64,000 nt of DNA, taken from contig QXCR01000145.1 of the NCBI GenBank assembly GCA_004380135.1, forward strand, positions 1-64,000, read 5' to 3'. The stretch comes from Stemphylium vesicarium (lineage: Eukaryota; Ascomycota; Dothideomycetes; Pleosporales; Pleosporaceae). The translations under genes and the position numbers were made by a program. This document shows, in pieces, positions 1 through 11,052 of this stretch (its first letter is position 1; each line of letters begins with the position of its first letter). The notes under the pieces are model-generated. The model saw only the letters and a program-made list of their open reading frames with translations. It searched no databases and was not told where the DNA came from.

Positions 1-1
1 C

Positions 2-142
2 AAATCCGATCAAAATATAGCTAAGCGTCGTCGTGCTGTTGCTGCTACAAGCCAGCCTGACGCTGGTCCAGCAGTTGCGTCTCCCCCACCCAAAATCAGC
101 GCGCGCGGCCGCAAAATCAAGACACCAGCGAGATACAAATAG
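2..142 (+). CDS. 3' end of an unidentified gene (partial)
   Basis: An open frame enters from the left edge and ends at TAG (140-142), giving 46 C-terminal residues. They are rich in Lys, Arg, Ala and Pro and end in a basic run (RGRKIKTPARYK), which suggests a nucleic-acid or chromatin contact tail or a nuclear localisation signal. The frame could also be an internal exon tail; most of the gene lies outside the window, so no family can be assigned. The only support is an open frame with a protein-like basic tail before a clean stop. Confidence 0.4.
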   Translation, partial: KSDQNIAKRRRAVAATSQPDAGPAVASPPPKISARGRKIKTPARYK

Positions 143-446
143 TTCAAATAGAGCGCCATAGTCTACAAATCAATACACCAAGTTTTCTCGCGATAATCGC
201 TTATGTACGTGGCTCTACAGCCTCATTTTTCTATCGTCCAAAATACTGATGGGGCGGGCGGCACGCGAACATGGGCATTACGCGCGCACGGACTGTACCG
301 CCGAGTCAGTTCCATGGTCAGAAACGGCGACGCAACCGCGAACCCTCGACCACGACCTAATCACCCACACCGACCGGTCCACATAAAGGTGTAGAACAGT
401 CGCACCGAGCGCGCAAACCCTCCAACCACGCAATTCTCCCGCTATC
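143..446. other. Intergenic, upstream of the Mso1-like gene
   Basis: This is the 3' flank of the partial gene and the promoter side of the next one. I see no further gene. A C/A-rich stretch just before the next ATG looks like a fungal 5' leader. Confidence 0.5.
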
Positions 447-1253
447 ATGTCGTCGTACCTCAATAACCTCCTCACCAACACGACATCGCGCTACAACAAC
501 CTCCGGCGACAGATCCTCTCCGACGAAGCAGATGGCGACACCGAAGACGACTCGCACCTCTCCAGAGTGCTTCGCGCGTACTACACAGAAAAAGGCCGGC
601 CATTTCCACAGTGGCTTCCACCAGACCCAAAGGCTCCCCAAGCTGCACCTCCTGCCCAGTTCGCAGCTTCTTCCCTGCGACAACAGCAGGGACAGGCACC
701 TCAGATGGGCAGAGGTGGAGGAGGATTAAGCGACCTATGGGACAGTCCTGCGCCACAGCAACACGCACAGGAGCCGCTATCGCTGCGCCGAGGAGCAGGC
801 GGTCGTGGTGGAGGAGCGCGACCCTTGCAAGGCCGACCTATGGGCAACTCCCTCACACCTGAACCTCAAATACAGGGTCGACCACTGCCCAGCCAGAGAG
901 CAGGCAGTTATCAGAGCTCGCTGGGAGGGCGCCCGGCCGCCGAAGCTTCACCACCCCCAAGCGCTGGAGGAGGCACATCGGCTCAGGAGAGACTCAAGGC
1001 CAGATTATGGGGGCGGTCACAGAGCCCAGCACCGCGCGGAATGTCTTCGGACTCTGTGCCCTCGAGCCCAGCAGGCGGCCGTGCACCATACCCGGACGAA
1101 CGAAGCAACAGCTACGGCAGCGCTGGCAGTGCTGGTGGCAGACAGCAGGCCGATCCGTATGCGCCTCAAGCTGGAGGATACGGGGGAAGCGCACCACAGC
1201 GCGCGCCCCAGGGCGGACGTATGGGTCTACCAAGCGGACCGCGCATGCGCTGA
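447..1253 (+). CDS. MSO1: Mso1-like Sec1-binding protein
   Basis: Single-exon gene for 268 residues. Residues 1-60 match the Mso1 Sec1-binding domain: a short helix (MSSYLNNLLTNTTSRYNNLR), then an acidic DEADGDTEDDSH block and an RVLRAYYTEKGRPFPQWLP block. In yeast, Mso1 binds the SM protein Sec1 and helps assemble the exocytic SNARE complex at sites of secretion. The rest (about 70-268) is low-complexity, rich in Gly, Pro, Ser and Gln, with no visible fold, as in other filamentous fungi. The ATG at 447 is the first in the frame and begins the conserved helix. The family call rests on the N-terminal domain alone. Confidence 0.85.
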   Translation: MSSYLNNLLTNTTSRYNNLRRQILSDEADGDTEDDSHLSRVLRAYYTEKGRPFPQWLPPDPKAPQAAPPAQFAASSLRQQQGQAPQMGRGGGGLSDLWDSPAPQQHAQEPLSLRRGAGGRGGGARPLQGRPMGNSLTPEPQIQGRPLPSQRAGSYQSSLGGRPAAEASPPPSAGGGTSAQERLKARLWGRSQSPAPRGMSSDSVPSSPAGGRAPYPDERSNSYGSAGSAGGRQQADPYAPQAGGYGGSAPQRAPQGGRMGLPSGPRMR

Positions 1254-1682
1254 GGGACTTGTTCATATACGGAGCATGGCGCAACGGAGTCTTTTTTGGG
1301 TTTCACTGGGTAGGCAAGCATGGTTCTGGTAGACTTTTGGCAGCATAGTTCAGGTTTACAGTACAGGCAGGTCCTTAATATCGATACATTCAACCCAGGG
1401 TCGTGCCAAAGAATTGAGGGTGATTTATCACGTGTTGCTTGATTCGGTGAGGGTGAGGGGCGACGCCGACGCGTTCCCCCGCGCACCGCCACACTCGTCA
1501 TCCGGCGAGCTTTAGGTCACAGCCCGATACCATCACCTGCAACTACAAAGCGCCGTCCAAGTATGCGCACCTGCTTTGCCTGATACCTAGATTATTCTTG
1601 ACCTTCTCACTAAAACTTCGACTTGCGCTCACACTTCTCTTACTTTGAGGGCTTCACATAACTTAGAGATCGCTAGCCCCAT
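1254..1682. other. Intergenic between the Mso1-like and Gyp7-like genes
   Basis: Both genes run on the plus strand, so this holds the terminator of one and promoter of the other. A C/T-rich leader with CTTCTCAC and CTTCTCTTAC runs lies about 20-90 bases before the ATG at 1683. No gene is seen. Confidence 0.5.
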
Positions 1683-4361
1683 ATGGCTTCCTCCGCAGAG
1701 GCGCCACCCTCTCCAACCGCGAGTTTCTACGACTTGAGCGACGATGAAGAGGGCGAGTACAACACCATCCGGCATACTAGCAGTGGCAAAGGTGTGAAAC
1801 TATTGTATACCAAGAGCAAAGTTCGTACACCACAAGCACCATTAACCAACTGTCGGCCATCTAACGCGCGCAGGTCTACGTTCATCCCTCGCCCTCGTCC
1901 AAAGACAATATCCCCGGTTTCGTCGCTCTCATACAGCAAAAGCCTAATCGATCCGCCAGCGATGCGCGACCCACCTCGTCCTCCTCCGCTCGAAGCGTCA
2001 ACGCTTCATCCTTACTTCTTTGCTGGCTTCCAGAGTCAAACCTCGGCGATGCCTATGATACATATGTAAAGGTCGACCTGTCCGATTCCTCCTCGCCGCC
2101 CAAACAGTCGTATCTCGTGCCGCCACCTCCAACACCCTCTACACATGCCGGAACTCCCGGATACGCCTTCGCATTACCCGTGAGCGAGATATACTCAGTC
2201 CTCATACGGCCACCGAGCATCGGGTGGTGGTTTGGGAGTGTGGTCATCAACACACGGGCTGGCGACAGTTTTCCTGCGCTATTCTTCCATGACAGCGAGT
2301 GTCAGTCTACCATTATGCAAAGGAAGAAGTTGGCAAAGGAGAGCTTCGATCCGTTCGGTGACGGAGGCGGCATGTTCTGGGGTGGCGACGAAGTCCTGAG
2401 ATGGCTGAAAAGATATGTCACAGTTGAGCGATCTGGCGCCGACCCCAGCATATACCTCATTGACCCCTCTGAGGACGACAAGAAATCTTTCGGCAAAGAC
2501 ATTGCGCCGCGAAAGAGCACCGAGGGACAATCTTCTTCTTCGCAACAGGGTGCTAAGAGAGATGGAGGCATGGACCCAGTTACCAAGGCGCTCAAGGAGG
2601 CTAGATGGAATTTCCTCGAGAAACTCAGCCAGGTCACCACGTTCACAAGGAGGACGGCGCAGGCCGTTGCAGACAACCCCAAGCTCCCGCCTCAAGTTAA
2701 GCGCTTGATCCAGAACCCAGAGGTACAGACCCTGCAGGATGAATTCGACAGTGCGCGATTATATCTTGCAAGGTGGGCTATGGGAATCGCCGAACAAAGT
2801 GAGCGGGAGCGCAACCAGCGGATATGGACAGCGAAAGACGTCTTGGCCATGGAGGAGAGCGATGTCGGCGACTTCGAGATCTTGGACATGGATAAGATGA
2901 CCATGGCTGATCGAAGGAAACCAGTCACCTTGACGGAATGGAAGGGCTTCTTTGATCCTAAGGGGCGACTACAACTGACACCGGATGAAGTCAAGGACCG
3001 CATCTTTCATGGTGGTCTAGATCCCGATGATGGCGTGCGCAAAGAGGCTTGGCTCTTCCTGCTAGGGGTCTATGATTGGGACAGCTCGGACGAAGAGCGC
3101 CGCGCCCATCTCAACAGCCTCCGCGACGAGTACATCCGACTCAAAGGTGCATGGTGGGAGCGAATGGCCGAAGGTCAGCAGACTGAAGAGCAAGAAGAGT
3201 GGTGGAGGGAGCAGAAGAATCGGATCGGTATGTACCCGTGCTAAGTCTTACTCTCTGAAAGGTTGACTGACTTGTCCCATTCTATGGGGTCCGTTGTGTA
3301 GAAAAGGATGTACATCGCACAGATCGCAACATTCCGATTTTCGCCGGCGAAGATATCCCTCATCCTGATCCCGACTCCCCGTTCGCAGATGTCGGCACCA
3401 ATGTGCATTTGGAACAGATGAAAGACATGCTACTCACTTACAACGAGTACAACAAAGACCTTGGCTATGTACAGGGTATGAGCGATCTGCTTGCGCCCAT
3501 CTACGCAGTCATGCAGGACGATGCAGTTGCATTCTGGGGCTTTGTTGGATTCATGGGTCGAATGGTGAGCTTTTCTAACATAAAATTAGGAATACAGCGG
3601 CTGATTATTTCTTAGGAGCGTAATTTCCTGCGAGATCAGTCTGGCATGCGCAAGCAGCTTCTTACGCTTGACCACCTTGTACAACTGATGGACCCCAAGC
3701 TTTACCTCCATCTTCAGTCTGCCGACTCGACCAACTTCTTCTTTTTCTTCCGCATGTTGCTTGTCTGGTACAAGCGAGAGTTCGAGTGGGCTGATGTACT
3801 GCGCCTGTGGGAGTCGCTGTGGACAGATTATCAAAGCAGCAACTTCCACATATTCATTGCGCTGGCTATACTGGAGAAGCACAAGGAAATCATCATGGCT
3901 CATCTGAAGCATTTCGACGAGGTGCTCAAGTACGGTAAGTGACGAGCAGCAACTATGCCCGATCGCCTTCAGTAAATACTGACATAATCGCAGTCAACGA
4001 ACTTTCCGGCACCATGGATCTAGAGTCAACGCTCGTCCGTGCGGAATCGCTGTTCAAGAGATTCCAGCGAACGGTCGAAACCATCGACAAGAAGGGCAAT
4101 TTCCCCTCGGCACCGCAAGCCAGACAACGCAAGCTCGCTGCTGCGTTGGTAGCTGGTCCGGGCCGCAGTTCACCGGGAAGCTCGTCAAAGCCGCAAGACC
4201 AAGCGACCACTTCAGGTACCGACGAGGGCAAACAAGTTGGCGATGACGACCAAGAAGAAGCTAGAGTGATCAGCCCAGAGCTTCGGGCACTGCTGAGCCG
4301 CAAGGTGGAGAAACTGGACAAGGAGACTATCTTGGAGCATGGCGGCGGCGTTGGTACGTAG
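1683..4361 (+). CDS. GYP7: Gyp7-type TBC-domain Rab GTPase-activating protein
   Basis: Five exons give 813 residues: 1683-1820, 1874-3227, 3302-3564, 3616-3934 and 3994-4361; all introns have GT-AG ends and the phases agree. The N-terminal half resembles the Gyp7 lipid-binding domain. The TBC domain spans about residues 422-700. Both catalytic fingers are present: the arginine in IEKDVHR (R503) and the glutamine in YVQGMSDL (Q555), so the protein should be active. Yeast Gyp7 speeds GTP hydrolysis by Ypt7/Rab7 on vacuolar membranes. The C-terminus is Ser/Gln/Glu-rich and ends shortly after the last TBC helix. Intron positions are inferred from conserved protein joins, for example the 53-base intron splitting SK|VYVHPSP. 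Confidence 0.9.
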
Positions 4362-4822
4362 GTTTTTTGTGATTGAGCTTTTTTTATCTCTTTTCCTATG
4401 ATGTGTTGGCGTTGGAAATAAGTTACTCCAGGACACATTGGGAGTATTCACCGGAAATTTGCAAGTTTCGGTTGGGTTAGACATGACGTTGACTGATGAT
4501 ATCGCACTTTCACATTCACCTTTGCACATCACTACTTTCCCTATTATTCACTTCACTTTTCAACGCCACGTGTTTTCTTCCGTTTCTACTCTTCATAGTG
4601 AATGTGTCCTTGGCGTTGTTGTTTTCGCGATCAAACCTAGGTGCGCATCTTTCACTCACGTGTCCCTATCTTCAAACTCTCTGTTCCACACAGCACAGAG
4701 AAAAGAGGTCATTCACATCCGCTACAGCCAACGCTTACGCCCTTGCGTCATGAGCAAACCGTTACTTCGCCGCCCGCTTCCCACTATATGAAGACGGGTA
4801 TGAGGGGGCAAATACACCTTCA
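4362..4822. other. Intergenic upstream of an unrecognised gene
   Basis: A/T-richer stretch carrying the 3' region of the Rab GAP gene and promoter of the next. An ACTATATGA element lies at about 4783. If it acts as a TATA box, transcription would start very near 4823 and would favour the downstream ATG at 4958. No gene is seen. Confidence 0.4.
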
Positions 4823-6892
4823 ATGGACTTATTCAATCGCTTCATCAACCGCAACGCCCCAACTCGGTTGCTGGCCCATCTGCAACCACCACAGCCCCCT
4901 CCCAACCCTCCACACTCTCCTCGTCGCCCCAAAAGCGCGCACCGTCATCGCAACAAGATGCCTCTATTCAACGGCCCATGGGCGAACAACCTATCAGCAC
5001 TCAAAAAGTCCCTGCAATCGATGCCCTCAGAATACAAATCCGCCTTTTCCAGTGCGTCCAAGACGACGCTCGACAAGCTCTGCGACCCATCCGTCCTCCA
5101 CGTCTGGGAATCCGATTCCGACATCGACAGCCTCCTGCAACTAACTTCCGTCATAGCCACACTCTGCGACCTCGGCGTGCGCTCGCACAAAGGCGCAAAC
5201 GCGACGGACGGCAGTATGCTCATCCTCGCCCAGGAAACCCGGGGCCGGAAGAACTTTTCTCGGATCTGTGCGTTGGTTTCGTACCTGACCTGTGTAGAGG
5301 ATGGCAAGAAGCATCTCGACGGCACTGTTGCGGTGTTTGGGAAGGTGGTGGTAGTGAGGGGGTGGGACAACAGCGTGGTGAGTGGGCAGAAAGAGGCGCT
5401 GAGCAAGACTGTCAAGCGTGTCAACACAGCGCTCGAGCGCGTGTTGGCGATGGACGGATCGAAGAAGAGGAAGATTGTGTGGCATCACGGCGCGGTACTG
5501 CACTTTTTGTTGCACTGGATAAACGCCACGACATCCGACTTGCGCTCCGCGCTCTCTGCAGTCACAATCACCAACGCCCTCAATCTGGCGACTGGAATCG
5601 CGCCGTCGGTCGCTGGCCGCGCGAACAAGCTGCCTGATCTGCAGCGCCTGGAGCAGTACGCGGGTAAACTCTGCATCCCGGTTGTCTTCCTCGACTCGGT
5701 GTCGCAGTTGATTGGTTTCGAGTACTTGGGCACGTACATGTACTTTTACGCATACTACATCAACACTTTCCTGCCTGAAACGCTGTCCCGACCGCACCTC
5801 CATAAGGCACAGGACGAACTCGTTACGTTTGCGTTTCGGCTCCGCGCCGCGAGTGACGGTCGCTATGGCAGTGATGCGGTGAGGATGGTGCAGAAACATT
5901 TGGACGCGAGGGAAGCGCGTCACTGGGCAAGGAGCTGCGTGGACAAAGATAGCTATGAGAAGGGGAATTGTAGGGCTGCGGGCAAGGATGAGACTATACA
6001 TCATGCTGTGCAGCTCGCTGATAGCCCGTTTGCTTTACTCGAGCATGGCGCCGGTGTCCCGGCTTTTGCGAGGCTGGCTGTCGGTCCCGCGTCGGCTTCT
6101 GCAAGGGAATACTACACCGCGGCGCCTGTTAGCATCGCGTGGGCGAAGGGAAAGATTCGCCCCTGTTGTCCCGCTGTCTTTCACATCCTCATCCCGCAGC
6201 CTGCTCAGGATCTCGAGAAAGTCACGAACCGTGTACAGGGGCTTATGATGGCTGTTCTGGAGCGCGTAAGGCAGGAGAAAGGCAATCCGGTCCCCAGTGA
6301 TGCGGAAAGGGGGATGTGGAATGCGCTGGTTGGGGCGTGTAGTTGGGCGATTGAGGGGTGTGAGGGGAAGATGCCGGCGGATGTGGCGAAGAAGGTTGAG
6401 TTTGTGAGGATTAAGCTCAAGGAGGGGACGTGGGGTGTTGCGCTGAATGGGGCTGGGGCTACGGATGCCGGTAAGAGTGCTGGGGGTGGGAATGCAAGTG
6501 CGGATGTGGGTAAGGTACAGCATATGTCTGAACCAAACCGCTCGTATGGGTTTGGCGTGGGGACGCAGCAGACGGCGGGTGGATTTGCGGCTCAGAATGG
6601 TCAGCAGCAGCAGCAGCAGATGCAGATGCCGATGCAGAATATGGGGCTTGGACAGGGTGGGTCGCAGGGAGGTGGGCTGCAGGGTCAGATGACTAGTCCG
6701 GCTCAGGGTGCACAGTATGCACAGCAGGCACCTGGTCAACTTCCGCCTCCGCCTCCACCTACGCCGCAGAACATGTTTGCGCAGTGTCAAAGCCAGATGT
6801 ATTCTGGTAGTGGTAGGGTGCGGAGCTCGACGCTGCCGCAGCGAACTGGTCATGATGGTTATTCGCAAGGCGTGAGCGGTGGGTCTTGGTGA
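4823..6892 (+). CDS. Unrecognised protein with Gln/Gly/Pro-rich tail
   Basis: Single open frame of 689 codons; I do not recognise the family. Residues about 46-560 look globular and mostly helical, with hydrophobic segments (for example around YMYFYAYYINTFLP) that are too short to be clear membrane spans. The last 130 residues are low-complexity: a poly-Gln run coded by repeated CAG (from about 6601), Met/Gln repeats and a six-proline run. The first 45 residues are Pro/Arg-rich and may be untranslated leader; the in-frame ATG at 4958 (context CAACAAGATGCC) gives 644 residues and is a strong alternative start. Length and even composition support a real gene. Confidence 0.7.
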   Translation: MDLFNRFINRNAPTRLLAHLQPPQPPPNPPHSPRRPKSAHRHRNKMPLFNGPWANNLSALKKSLQSMPSEYKSAFSSASKTTLDKLCDPSVLHVWESDSDIDSLLQLTSVIATLCDLGVRSHKGANATDGSMLILAQETRGRKNFSRICALVSYLTCVEDGKKHLDGTVAVFGKVVVVRGWDNSVVSGQKEALSKTVKRVNTALERVLAMDGSKKRKIVWHHGAVLHFLLHWINATTSDLRSALSAVTITNALNLATGIAPSVAGRANKLPDLQRLEQYAGKLCIPVVFLDSVSQLIGFEYLGTYMYFYAYYINTFLPETLSRPHLHKAQDELVTFAFRLRAASDGRYGSDAVRMVQKHLDAREARHWARSCVDKDSYEKGNCRAAGKDETIHHAVQLADSPFALLEHGAGVPAFARLAVGPASASAREYYTAAPVSIAWAKGKIRPCCPAVFHILIPQPAQDLEKVTNRVQGLMMAVLERVRQEKGNPVPSDAERGMWNALVGACSWAIEGCEGKMPADVAKKVEFVRIKLKEGTWGVALNGAGATDAGKSAGGGNASADVGKVQHMSEPNRSYGFGVGTQQTAGGFAAQNGQQQQQQMQMPMQNMGLGQGGSQGGGLQGQMTSPAQGAQYAQQAPGQLPPPPPPTPQNMFAQCQSQMYSGSGRVRSSTLPQRTGHDGYSQGVSGGSW

Positions 6893-7487
6893 GTTGGTGC
6901 TCTGAGAAAGATAGATTGCTTGGTTTGACGAATGAACGACTGTTTACGTGGATTCCATGGTCATCTCAGTCTTTGGTACCACTCTCGATGATGAGCCTGG
7001 ACAAGAAGACTTGGACGCAAAATTTTGTATGGAGGTCTCGGGGAGATGATGAGTGGTGGGAATGACGTCACAGTGGTGAGTTTCTGGAGGAGGTCTGACT
7101 GCACCTTCTCCTTCTCTCATCGCCAAGACGCCAAGAAGGAAACAGCTACATAGGAGTGTTTGCGAATGGTATTCTCTGTGGTTCCTTTAGTCAACATCGT
7201 TTTGTTTGGTGAGTCGCTCAATTACGCGAGGCGAACAATGTCAAGGTTTCCCTTTCACTCCTTTTGTTTGATCAGACATACAATGATTCTCTACAATGAG
7301 AAAGATACAATGCGACAAAGACGACTATTATGTTCCGATCTCATAGCGTACTCGTCTCTAAAAGGCCATCCTCTGTTCTTCCAGCTTGTATCACAAACTT
7401 GTCATCACTTCCATAATCTTCTCGTTCAGCAACCGCGAAAGCCACCGCTCGCCAAAACATACCAAAGCATTAGTGAGACCAGAAGAG
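6893..7487. other. Intergenic upstream of the ubiquitin protease
   Basis: No gene recognised. The part from about 7180 to 7487 is A/T-rich and contains the leader of the next gene; an upstream ATG or a 5' intron cannot be excluded, because the open frame of the next gene runs some 100 bases upstream of its first ATG. Confidence 0.4.
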
Positions 7488-9125
7488 ATGGTACGAGAGA
7501 CCGAACTCCAGGCCAGACGTCGAAAAAGGGCGACTGGCATCACCAAGAAATGGAAAATTGCACGCAAGAGTCAGCGCCCCAGGGGCTTACCAAATTCTGC
7601 AAACGACTGCTATCGCAATGGATCCATTCAGCCTCTGGTGAACTTCCCGCGTTTCGTCAACTGGATTCTTAGACACAACACAGGGAACGGAAGTTGGCCT
7701 TGTAGAGATGGCAACCCAGATCATAGCTTGGCGGGACTGAGCGCGAGGGATCCTGAATTGAGCCGGGAAGTCCTCAGAGATGAAACATACAAAAACATGA
7801 CACCCACAGAGAGAAGAGAATACGTAAAGAGACCACAAGGGGGGATAATCCGGCCTATAGACTTGAAAGGGCATAGGGTGGAGAACTACAGCGGATGTCT
7901 TACGTGCTTGCTGAAAGCGCTGATCATAGACTATTGGAGTAAGGAAATGGTTGAGGAAAACGCCCCGCACCATCCGACATCTTTCCCATACAATTACCCA
8001 TCAGTGTATATGATTCATCAACTTTTCCAGCGCTACTTCTGCGAGGACAAAGATGGGTTTTCAGTCGAAGTAGAAGGTTGGCGTGAACTTGATCCTCTTA
8101 TCACAGACGCAGAAATCGCCAGGCGCACTCGCGCAGCAAGAAGACATTACATGACGGAACAGCAAGATGCTGATGAGCTGATTCTTCGCCTTTTCAACGG
8201 TATAGAGGAAAGTTTCGATAACAGGTAAGCAGTCATTGCAGTGAAACGTCTCCAGTCCAAGAATCCAACCTGACGCACGCACAGCACCCCAGAAGGCGCA
8301 GTCCTTCAAGAGCAATTCGACTCTCTCTTTAGAGTCTACACAAGTATCCGGCGCGTGTGCATTTCATGCCAACATGAGGAGGACGGAGGATTCGAAGACA
8401 ACATCGGCATCCGCGTCGTTCCACCTCAGACCGGTGAAGACACAATAATAGCCGGTATCGCTAGACCTCTCGACGAGATCCGCGACTATCACCCAACCAA
8501 ATGCGAGGCGTGCGACGAAAACCTTATAGCCGAAAAGACTTTGCGATTCGACAGTACGCCAGAGTACCTCCGCGTCCACATTGCCCTCGCACAATACGGA
8601 GAAGATGGCGTTAAGCGAAAGATTACAACTCGAATACGTATAGAAGAGACTCTCGATCTCAGCAGTCACATGGCCAACAGTCAAGATGATGACGCAGCAC
8701 CCGTACTGTATAAGCTTCACTCTGTCACCTATCATTCTGGCCCCACATTGAAATCTGGACACTACGTCGCCAGCGTCACCGGTCCAGGTGCTCGCAAACC
8801 TGTGTTTCACATCAACGATAGGATTGCGAGGCTGTTCAATGGGAAGACAACCAAGGGGCGCAGTCCGCTGACGTTGAATCCGCTCAAGATGGGCGGGGAA
8901 TTTGATGCCATGATGCTGTGGTATGAGAGGGTGCACACAAGAAATAAAGGAAAGACTGCCGATCAAGTGACGATAGATGAGGGCAAGGCCCTAATGGAAC
9001 GATTGAGTCAGAAGAAACAGAATCAGGGGAACGATGCTGCTGGTACCGGTATTGTGCCAGAGGGGGAGATGAAAGCGGGGAAGAAGGCTTACATCACAAA
9101 GAGAGGTAGGAGAACTTATGTATAA
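7488..9125 (+). CDS. Ubiquitin carboxyl-terminal hydrolase (USP family)
   Basis: Two exons, 7488-8224 and 8285-9125 (60-base GT-AG intron), give 525 residues. The Cys box reads GLPNSANDCYRNGSIQPL, with the nucleophile at C41 and the oxyanion Asn five residues before it. The His box reads YHSGPTLKSGHYVAS (H405), followed by the FHINDRIARL segment that supplies the third triad residue. Two CxxC pairs (CISC and CEAC) match the structural zinc site of the USP fold. Family knowledge: these enzymes remove ubiquitin from proteins. The Cys box departs from the usual GNTC (here AND-C). The N-terminus is highly basic. The start is the first ATG in the open frame; a further 5' exon is possible. Confidence 0.85.
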
Positions 9126-9268
9126 GGTGGGAGGGAGAGTTGTACGATTATTTGTGTAGTTTTGCTTGAATAACATGTTAATGGATGCGGAGGCACTTTG
9201 CAAAAGATTTGATGTAATAGCGTTGAAAACGTCTGCTGAAGTCTAACAACAAAATACATCCAACCACT

Positions 9269-10744
9269 CTAACTCTCCACTCTCACATCCTCCAGCTCAA
9301 TAGACCCCCGCCTACCACCATCAAATATATCCCCAACCTGCTCTAAAGAAAGGCCTTTAGTCTCCGGCACGCAAAAGAACATGAAATTAACAACAGCAAC
9401 CAACACACCCACGTAAATAAGATAGTACCTCCAAGCAATCCTATCCAGCGCCACGGGGTTCACAAACTGGTTGAAGCATATAGCAACAGCTTGCGAGACC
9501 CAGAATACGCTCGTGCCCTTTGTTCGAAGATGACTGGGCCAGATCTCGTTGACGTAGAGAATGGGTATAGGGGTGAGACCAATAACATAGCCGCCCAGGA
9601 AAAGAAAGAGGAAGACGATAACTGCGTAACCTGCAGCCGCTGATCCAGTCCTCGAATACAATGCCGAGCAAACAGTAATGAGGATCATGAAAACCAGCAT
9701 GGTACCAGCTGACATCAAAAACAGCCTCCGTCGTCCGGCTCTTTCGCACAGCAAAGCAGCAGCACAAGCCAAAAACCAGTTATAAATCTGCAGCCCGCCG
9801 TTGATCCCCTGCTGCTGGAAAGCATTCGTGATGCCCACAGTCCTCAGAACAGGTGCAAGGTAGAAGCTAACCACACCATTCCCCACCCACTGTGTAGCCA
9901 CTGCAATAATAACGGAGAGAAAGAGGCGTCTTCGATTCCCCTTTGTCGCCACCAACGCGCGCCACGAACTCGAGCCTGTAGCCCTCTCCTGCACCTCCAC
10001 CTCTGCCAGCATAACCGCAAATTCAGCGCCCACCAGTTCATCCTCTTGATACCCATTAGCATGATACCTGACCATAATGCTCTTAGCTTGTTCCCCCTTC
10101 CCGTGCCTGAGAAGCCACCTCGGTGATTCGGGACACATACTCACAAGCGCAACCTGCGCCAGCGACCAGAACAGCTGCACCGCAACGGGCACTTTCCACG
10201 ACCATGCCCCGGGTATAGCTAGCGACGCATACGAAACCCACGCCGCGGCTATCGAACCAACAAAAAAACACGTATTAAACAGGGCACCAGCCACAGCCCT
10301 TTGCCTCGGATGCGCCAGCTCCACCAGCAGCGCCGCCGAAGATACAGTGTTGAAGATACTCGAAAAACCAACCAGCATCCTCAGACCCATGAACTGCGCA
10401 AACGTCCGACTAAAAACCTGCCCCGTGAATCCTGCAATCATGCCCACGTTCCCCGTCACGATGCCCGCGCGCCGCCCGTACGTCTCGGCGATCCAGGACG
10501 CGGGGAAGAAGGCGAGAATTGCGCCGAGAGACTGTGAGGCGGTTACGAAGCCCAGCAGTCTGGTGTCGCTGAGCCCGCTGATGTTGGAGAGGTAGTGTGG
10601 GTTTGCGAGGAGGTTTGTTATCAGGGTGCTTATATAGCCGTTTGCTGTGGCGCCCAGGTAGCTCGATAGCAGGAGCAGGTTCAAAGTGCGGATTCCAGGG
10701 TCTTTCCACCATTTTGGGTGCGTGTTGTTTGGGAGGGGGGACAT
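9269..10744 (-). CDS. MFS sugar transporter (hexose/lactose permease type)
   Basis: Single-exon gene for 491 residues with about 12 hydrophobic spans. Sugar-porter marks are present: AETYGRRAG in the loop after span 2, PESPRWLLRHGK after span 6, ERAGRRRLFL in the second half, and PETKGLSLEQV near the end. This places it in the sugar porter family, close to fungal lactose/hexose permease-like proteins; the substrate cannot be told from sequence. It should sit in the plasma membrane. It lies tail to tail with the ubiquitin protease, with 143 bases between the stop codons, so the two transcripts probably overlap. Confidence 0.9.
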   Translation of the reverse strand: MSPLPNNTHPKWWKDPGIRTLNLLLLSSYLGATANGYISTLITNLLANPHYLSNISGLSDTRLLGFVTASQSLGAILAFFPASWIAETYGRRAGIVTGNVGMIAGFTGQVFSRTFAQFMGLRMLVGFSSIFNTVSSAALLVELAHPRQRAVAGALFNTCFFVGSIAAAWVSYASLAIPGAWSWKVPVAVQLFWSLAQVALVSMCPESPRWLLRHGKGEQAKSIMVRYHANGYQEDELVGAEFAVMLAEVEVQERATGSSSWRALVATKGNRRRLFLSVIIAVATQWVGNGVVSFYLAPVLRTVGITNAFQQQGINGGLQIYNWFLACAAALLCERAGRRRLFLMSAGTMLVFMILITVCSALYSRTGSAAAGYAVIVFLFLFLGGYVIGLTPIPILYVNEIWPSHLRTKGTSVFWVSQAVAICFNQFVNPVALDRIAWRYYLIYVGVLVAVVNFMFFCVPETKGLSLEQVGDIFDGGRRGSIELEDVRVES

Positions 10745-11052
10745 GGTGAGGTTGGGTTAGAGGGTTGGGTAGGGTAGGGGGAGGATATTGGTTAGGGCTG
10801 TGAGCAGGGATTCAAATTGAATGTTTATTTTGTAGTTGGATAAGGCTATAAAGCATGTAGTCCTATTGCATATGAAATTGTTTGGTGTCACTGTTTCGCT
10901 GAGGTTCGTGGAGGGTAAGATGGTGGCAGTGAGCTATTCGCTCCGAAGACAAGTGGGTCCGTGCTTTAAGCCGCGATGTCCATGGATATGCTCGTGTCCA
11001 CACCACCAGAGCTACATCATCGCCCTGATAGCCCCCGCAACCCCCCATCACC
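10745..11052. other. Divergent promoter region (MFS transporter / EMC7)
   Basis: The two flanking genes are transcribed away from each other over 308 bases, so the promoters share this space. A G-rich run (GGGTAGGGTAGGGGGAGG) lies at about 10765-10785. No gene is seen. Confidence 0.5.
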
